Below are positions 14,601-17,773 of a stretch of 17,773 nt of DNA, piece by piece. The DNA is from DATBMY01 sp036554605 (GTDB lineage Bacteria > Acidobacteriota > Blastocatellia > UBA7656). The stretch spans positions 1 to 17,773 of the forward strand of contig DATBMY010000339.1 of assembly GCA_036554605.1 (NCBI GenBank), given 5' to 3'. The position numbers and the translations under genes are program-made. Within the stretch, counting starts at the first letter, position 1. Every line of letters begins with the position of its first letter. The notes beneath the pieces were generated by a model that was not told where the DNA came from, searched no databases, and worked only from the letters and a program-made list of their open reading frames with translations.

Positions 14601-16293
14601 TGCCGCCGCCGCTTGCAACCAGCGCGCGGCTGTAGGGCACATTGACCGTGGCATCGGCGAGGCTCGCCGTCTCGATAGTCAGCACCGGCGCGGTCGTCGG
14701 CGTGATGACGCTTGCGGCCGAAGAGAAATCCGAAGTGCCCGCATTGTTGAACGCCCGCACTCGATATGCGTAAGCGGTATTTGCCAGCGCGGTCGTATCT
14801 ATAAAACTCGTGGTGTCGGTCGAGACTACGCCGATCTGACTGAAGTCGGCGCTTGTCCCGCCGCGCCTTTCTATCTGAAATCCGTCCTCGGTCGTCGCGG
14901 TGTCTTGCCAGACGAGATTCACCTGCGTCGGCGACAGGGCCGTTGCAACAAGCCCCGTCGGGGCAGTGGGCGCCGGTCGCGGAACAACGGAAGTCCACCC
15001 TATCTGCGCGACGGTGAACGGGCATAGCGCCGGCTCGTTAGTCCGCATCATGCACTGCGTCGAATCGCGATTGCAGGACGTGTCCTGACAGTTTCCGTTT
15101 AATGCCTCGGTCCTTACCGAGGGCGCGCAGCTACAGCTACAGGTCTGATATCCGGGCTGAAAATACTCGTCGCAGGCAAAGAATACGTGGCCGGTTTCGT
15201 GGCTTGTGAGCGTCGAGATCTGCCATCCGAAGCTTCTGAACAATACAACCGTGTAAGGTCCGCCGATGTAGGCCCAGGAGGCGAGACCGTCCGAGAAGGA
15301 AGGGCGCGCGGGCGGCGGGTTGTAGGCCATGAATATGGAGAATCCCCACTGCGCGCGGTTCTCGTCCCTGATCCTGTTATTGAAGGCCGCGACTCGATCA
15401 TGGGTATGACCGGAGGTCGCGCCGAAGTTGCTCATTATAGAGTTTATCCAGAAGGTCGAGTCGCTGCCCGGGCGCAAGGCCGGCTCGTAAGGCGTCTGCG
15501 AGGCTGCGCTGGTCGGCATAAACGGCACGAGCGTGAACTGAAGCGGCCGGCCCAGCGTGAAGGCGCGCGACTGGTCGACCCACCAGTTCAAGCCTTCGAT
15601 CACCTGGCTTATGGCGTGGTTCTGGTCCGCCTGCGTCCAGTTATATATATTCGGGTCGGTAGCCCCGTTGCTCTCTATGAGGAAGAGCCCGACGGCGACC
15701 GTGCCGTCCATCACGTCGCTGTTGCCTAGATACTGAGGCGTAAAGCCTGACTGCTGGAGCCTGCGCACGGATTGATGCGCGCCCATTGACTGGAGGTTTC
15801 TTATGACTTCGTCCCTGCTGATTTCGGGCTGCGGCAGCGAGCAGCTTTGCATGGGCGGGAGGTTCGCGGACTGAGCCGACTGGGCCGCAAGCTCCCGCAT
15901 AAGGCTCGACGCTCGACGCCCCGACGCCACTTCGTTGAAGAAGTTTATAGCTATCCGCGTTTCACGGTCGCCGAATCCGGCGCGTGCCGTAGAGATGGGT
16001 TGGTGATGGACCTCGCGGATATTATGCCTTCCGGTAATCCTTGAGGCGACCTCGGGGCTTATCCACCCGAATATGGCGTGAGGCGGCAGCACAACGGATA
16101 CGGTGCCGCCCTGGGCGACTATAAATTCGCGCGCGCGCGCAAGCTCCTCGTTTGAGCTTGCGTCGACGAGCACAAGCGTTAGTCCTCTCGTCCACTCCAC
16201 GGGCGAGCGCTTCTGGGCGTGCGTATGCGCGAGCGCGGCTGGCGTGAGCAGTATTAGCAGAAGAGCCAGAGAGCGAATAACAGCACGAAGCAT
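11665..16293 (-). CDS. Giant secreted metzincin-like protease with fibronectin III and ten putative-Ig domains
   Basis: 1542 residues from the ATG at 16293; GAGG lies 9 bases upstream on the coding strand, and a TTG at 16308 is less likely. Signal peptide about 1-22. Residues 31-110 look like a protease-associated pro-region. The catalytic domain (about 195-435) has LTSHETGHVFFACDEY: H365, E366 and H369, with D375 in the place of the third metzincin ligand. The usual Gly of HExxHxxGxxH/D is Phe. A Cys-rich stretch and CMMR (a Met-turn-like site) follow. Next come one fibronectin III domain (441-532), six He_PIG-like Ig domains (536-1070), a different Ig-like insert with GWALD (1077-1183) and four more Ig domains (1186-1541). 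No LPXTG, PEP-CTERM or other C-terminal sorting signal is seen. Probably a secreted or surface protease or adhesin. Confidence 0.88.
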   Translation of the reverse strand: MLRAVIRSLALLLILLTPAALAHTHAQKRSPVEWTRGLTLVLVDASSNEELARAREFIVAQGGTVSVVLPPHAIFGWISPEVASRITGRHNIREVHHQPISTARAGFGDRETRIAINFFNEVASGRRASSLMRELAAQSAQSANLPPMQSCSLPQPEISRDEVIRNLQSMGAHQSVRRLQQSGFTPQYLGNSDVMDGTVAVGLFLIESNGATDPNIYNWTQADQNHAISQVIEGLNWWVDQSRAFTLGRPLQFTLVPFMPTSAASQTPYEPALRPGSDSTFWINSIMSNFGATSGHTHDRVAAFNNRIRDENRAQWGFSIFMAYNPPPARPSFSDGLASWAYIGGPYTVVLFRSFGWQISTLTSHETGHVFFACDEYFQPGYQTCSCSCAPSVRTEALNGNCQDTSCNRDSTQCMMRTNEPALCPFTVAQIGWTSVVPRPAPTAPTGLVATALSPTQVNLVWQDTATTEDGFQIERRGGTSADFSQIGVVSTDTTSFIDTTALANTAYAYRVRAFNNAGTSDFSSAASVITPTTAPVLTIETASLADATVNVPYSRALVASGGGTAYSWLIESGQIPPGLTLSQSGTLSGTPSAAGTFNFVTRVSDGGNSATKALTLLVKPAAPLTITTSQLPRGSVGTSYSQSIGVSGGQTPYSFALQSGNLPDGLTLDQSTGSVSGSPERAGTSSFSIRVTDATSASVSATLSIIVNPAVIALTIETESLPDAVVGQNYNQTIRANGGNAPYRWQIISGRLPDGLQLSEDGRITGAATSPGEYSFEVRVSDQTGQSATATIDIEVEPTPQLTILTANALPPAAIGVPYRVELKATAGSEPYRWIKKKKKKKFGILPDGITLAPDGMLSGTPTAQGTFNFTVRVYDATEKMAAKPLTVEVGPPPPPLTILTEQLPQASQGLLYNARMEAGGGLPPYMWAIENGALPDGLTINEAGVITGRATTLGSVSFTIRVKDATGTTSAKQLFISIGPPPPPLLIQTVSLPETSAERAYSQRLQASGGVPPYTWTVASGSLGEGLNLSADGLISGTPVRAGTSVFVVRVTDGAQQSSTRTLAISIKPADNLAPFGALETPDHRATLNNTASGSGWALDNVAIETIEVLVDNNKVAEAIYGLNRPDIGGVWGAFPNAGRSGFSFTFDTTRLSNGDHTLVVRLIDTSGNVTVIGSRTIVLQNRVFSIATTEMPRGRKGEPYSAQLAATNGRPPYTWTLTSGSLPAGLSMSASGLISGTPAVFGSFTFGVRAADSSGAHAVANLAMVILPDVEPLRVISTGELTPGLTGIDYRHQLLFSGGRAPITWGMNSGALPPGLSLSSSGLISGRPVQVGTYTFSVRIVDHETQSATSNPLTIIVEMGPLGVINTGDQPNGQTGVSYTLQLLGTGGTSPYTWSLNGGQLPPGLSLTAANGRITGRPTDVGTWVFTIRITDSQNATAVSDSLRIAVQAGPLSVTTAGDLTGGQVNTDYSFQLQAAGGRPAYTWSIFGGSLPAGLTLDNATGAISGRPTAAGTFTLVVRVVDADNRNATSTSLRLVIAP
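11671..14688 (-). repeat. Array of ten putative-Ig (He_PIG-like) domains around one unlike Ig insert
   Basis: Each unit is about 85-90 residues with the shared pattern PY-x-W/F, then LP-x-GL-x-L, a short turn, SG/TG-x-P/A, and G-x-F-x-F-x-V-x-D. Units start near residues 536, 624, 714, 802, 897, 986, 1186, 1275, 1364 and 1454 of the host protein. Two neighbouring junctions share the linker GPPPPPL (Pro residues 893-897 and 982-986), encoded by GGC/GCC-rich triplets near 13604-13620 and 13336-13352, which suggests recent tandem duplication there. Confidence 0.85.
13765..13785 (-). repeat. AAG trinucleotide microsatellite coding for seven lysines
   Basis: On the plus strand, TTC repeats six times plus TT (13766-13785). 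On the coding strand this is ATC then six AAG and one AAA, giving I followed by seven Lys (residues 837-843). It replaces about three residues of the Trp-to-LPDG segment in the fourth Ig domain, which has 11 residues between Trp and LPDG instead of the usual 6. The expansion keeps the frame. Confidence 0.9.
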
Positions 16294-16674
16294 TAACAGA
16301 GACCTCAAATCGCTTGAAGCCCACAGCGCGTACTGCCTGCTCAGAGCCGTGGGAGCAGAGTAGTCGAATATCCGACTGTAGCATCACCTGAGGGGGCCCA
16401 GGCTTGCCGTCACCCTTCACCTAAGAGTAATAGACCAAATTATGGATTGTTTTCAGCCCGAACTTTTTAGTGTGTGCCTCTTCCTCAATACGCTGAATAA
16501 ATCCGATAAAGCAAATCTGCTGACGCTTGCGCGAAGATCAGCCGGCGACTGATGACCGGCCAGTTAACCTCTCCGCACAAGGTGGCGAGTATACATTAAG
16601 CCCGCATTGCCTATCAAGAAGGAAAGCTGTTGCAAATATATTATCTGAGGCGTTTCGCGCCGCGGCCTCTATGC
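16294..16674. other. Divergent intergenic region, no gene seen
   Basis: No convincing coding frame on either strand; this half is visibly more AT-rich around 16430-16510 than the genes on both sides. Weak inverted repeats occur (CTGCTC 16337-16342 with GAGCAG 16353-16358). It must hold the promoter of the large minus-strand gene, but no clear -10/-35 pair could be picked out. A small RNA cannot be excluded. Confidence 0.4.
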
Positions 16675-16703
16675 TTGACACCATGTAGGCGAGAGTGTAG
16701 AGT
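16675..16703 (+). promoter_or_regulatory. Candidate sigma70 promoter P1 for rpsA
   Basis: TTGACA at 16675-16680 is a perfect -35 box, followed after 17 bases by TAGAGT at 16698-16703 (four of six -10 consensus positions). Transcription would start near 16710, giving an rpsA leader of about 280 bases that includes the two hairpins listed below. Confidence 0.5.
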
Positions 16704-16850
16704 TGTGCCTTGCCTCATTAAGTATGAAACGACGAGTAGACAGGCGCGTACATCGAGACTCCTGCCACGCTCTTCTCACCGAGGGGAGTTCCGTAGCATC
16801 AGCGACATCTTATATCTAAAGTTGTCGTGCTCGCTCTTGCGACTGTCACC

Positions 16851-16875
16851 GAGAAGACGAGTGTAATCGTCTCTC
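16851..16875 (+). promoter_or_regulatory. Hairpin 1 in the rpsA leader
   Basis: GAGAAGACGA (16851-16860) pairs with TCGTCTCTC (16867-16875) around a 6-base loop, leaving one bulged A: nine pairs in total. It lies between the two candidate promoters and would be transcribed only from P1. A role in autoregulation by S1 is possible, since S1 controls its own leader in E. coli, but is not shown here. Confidence 0.4.
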
Positions 16876-16881
16876 ATCAGC

Positions 16882-16910
16882 TTGAACCTTGGGGGCTGAT
16901 CTAGCATACT
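16882..16910 (+). promoter_or_regulatory. Candidate sigma70 promoter P2 for rpsA
   Basis: TTGAAC (16882-16887) and CATACT (16905-16910) are spaced by 17 bases, each matching four of six consensus positions. This would give a shorter leader of about 70 bases. It is weaker than P1, and chance cannot be excluded. Confidence 0.3.
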
Positions 16911-16926
16911 ATGAGACAAGAAATTC

Positions 16927-16950
16927 CATCGGTCATAAAAATCTCCGATG
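16927..16950 (+). promoter_or_regulatory. Hairpin 2 just before the rpsA ribosome site
   Basis: CATCGG (16927-16932) pairs with CCGATG (16945-16950) around a 12-base A-rich loop. It ends 20 bases before the AGGAGGGG ribosome site (16971-16978), a position where it could influence initiation. The stem is short, so this is a modest prediction. Confidence 0.35.
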
Positions 16951-16988
16951 ACATTTGAATACGGCAGTTGAGGAGGGGTAGCAATCTC

Positions 16989-17773
16989 ATGGCGACAGAT
17001 AACGTAAACCAGTCCGGTGCGAGCACGGCGGCAGACAGCGCCAGACAAGAAACCGCCAAGCCCGACACCAGCACCGGCCCAGACAACGCAGCCGAAGAGC
17101 CACGCGCTGCGGCCGAGACAGACGGCACGGCTCAAAACGGAACTTCGGGCGAGACGGGCGAGCCCGCGGGCGATTCTGAATCGGCCGGCGAGAAGGACTT
17201 CAGCGCGCTGCTCGAGAATTACGAGAAAGAGAGCGCCGTCTCTAAACAGGAGGGCGAGATCGTCCGCGGCATAGTCGTGGGCATATCGGACCAGAATGTT
17301 CTCGTAGACATCGGGTATAAATCCGAAGGCGTGGTCCCACGCGAGGAGTTCGTCGACCGGTCGGGAAACCTGCAGGTCAAGCGCGGCGATGAAGTCGACG
17401 TGCTGATCAAGAGCCTGGAGAACCAGGACGGATACGCCGTGCTCTCGCGAGCCGCGGCCGTTCAGATGCAATCCTGGGAGAAGCTGCGCCGCGCCCACCA
17501 GTCTCACGAGACGATAACCGGCCGCGTCGTCGAGCGCATCAAGGGCGGCTTGAGAATCGACCTCGAAGGCGTCAGCGCTTTCCTTCCCGGCTCGCAAGTC
17601 GACGTGCGCCCGGTCCGTAACCTCGAGACCTTCATCGCTCAGGACATCGAAGTCCGGGTCATCAAGCTCAACCGCAAGCGCGGCAACGTCGTCGTATCGC
17701 GCAAGGCGGTGCTTGAAGAATCGGCCAACCTCAAGAAGGCCGAGACGCTCGGCGAGATCGAAGAGGGCGTCAT
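16989..17773 (+). CDS. rpsA: 30S ribosomal protein S1 (3' end outside the window)
   Basis: 261 codons are visible from ATG 16989, with AGGAGGGG at 16971-16978 (10-base gap), and the frame is open to the right edge. S1 binds mRNA on the small ribosomal subunit and helps start translation. The first S1 (OB-fold) domain covers about residues 88-155 (EIVRGIVVGISDQNVLVDIGY through YAVLSR) and the second about 174-240 (ETITGRVVERIKGGLRIDLEG through VVVSRKAV). A third begins at the edge (GEIEEGV). The first 70 residues are an Ala/Thr/Glu/Asp/Gly-rich, acidic, low-complexity extension before FSALLENYEKE, where E. coli S1 starts almost directly. Usual neighbours such as cmk are absent; a divergent secreted-protein gene lies upstream. 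Confidence 0.95.
   Translation, partial: MATDNVNQSGASTAADSARQETAKPDTSTGPDNAAEEPRAAAETDGTAQNGTSGETGEPAGDSESAGEKDFSALLENYEKESAVSKQEGEIVRGIVVGISDQNVLVDIGYKSEGVVPREEFVDRSGNLQVKRGDEVDVLIKSLENQDGYAVLSRAAAVQMQSWEKLRRAHQSHETITGRVVERIKGGLRIDLEGVSAFLPGSQVDVRPVRNLETFIAQDIEVRVIKLNRKRGNVVVSRKAVLEESANLKKAETLGEIEEGV

Noticed and set aside
16630..16866. Possible small plus-strand gene upstream of rpsA
   Set aside because: No good ribosome site, an Arg/Ser/Leu-rich composition, and it overlaps the candidate rpsA promoter and hairpin.
16776..17597. 273-codon open frame on the minus strand across rpsA
   Set aside because: It is antisense to two clear S1 domains with a strong ribosome site, and its own translation is low-complexity with no recognisable domain.

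Overview
The window looks like a chromosomal segment of a GC-rich, diderm, probably soil or sediment bacterium. The mix of genes suggests Acidobacteriota, Blastocatellia-like: a giant secreted protein of putative-Ig repeats, DUF5996 and DUF1206 proteins, an S33 peptidase, and GC-rich dispersed palindromes. That taxonomic call is inference from gene content only. No tRNA, rRNA, CRISPR array, transposase or phage gene was seen.

Layout. Positions 1-1741 hold a tight plus-strand run: the 3' end of an unknown gene, a small secreted protein, a two-helix membrane protein and a DinB-like protein, the last three joined by ATGA stop/start overlaps. Positions 1841-3972 carry three single-domain enzyme-like genes: a transglutaminase-like protein, an NTF2/SnoaL-like protein and a DUF5996 protein. 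A secreted PQQ-type beta-propeller (4143-5384) and a secreted S33 alpha/beta hydrolase (5522-7036) follow, separated by a long hairpin. A HAD phosphatase (7109-7792) runs into an inverted repeat element of about 155 bp. An extended -10 promoter at the far edge of that element sits just before a 54-residue, eight-cysteine zinc-finger protein. hemB (porphobilinogen synthase), a DUF1206 six-helix membrane protein and a PBP4-type D,D-carboxypeptidase (dacB) complete the plus-strand run to 11657.

The dacB gene converges, with a 7-base gap, on a minus-strand gene of 4.6 kb (11665-16293). That gene encodes a secreted protein with a metzincin-like HExxH domain, one fibronectin type III domain, ten putative-Ig (He_PIG-like) domains and one different Ig-like insert. 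One Ig domain carries an AAG-repeat expansion that makes a run of seven lysines. A divergent intergenic region of about 0.7 kb separates this gene from rpsA (ribosomal protein S1), which runs off the right edge. The rpsA leader has a candidate sigma70 promoter and two hairpins, and S1 itself has an acidic, disordered N-terminal extension of about 70 residues.

Functionally the window mixes housekeeping (hemB, rpsA, dacB) with envelope or secreted functions. No single pathway links all the genes. The signals most worth a second look are the metzincin-like Ig-repeat protein with its lysine microsatellite, the inverted heptamer element at 7746-7899, the eight-cysteine microprotein next to it, and the structured rpsA leader.
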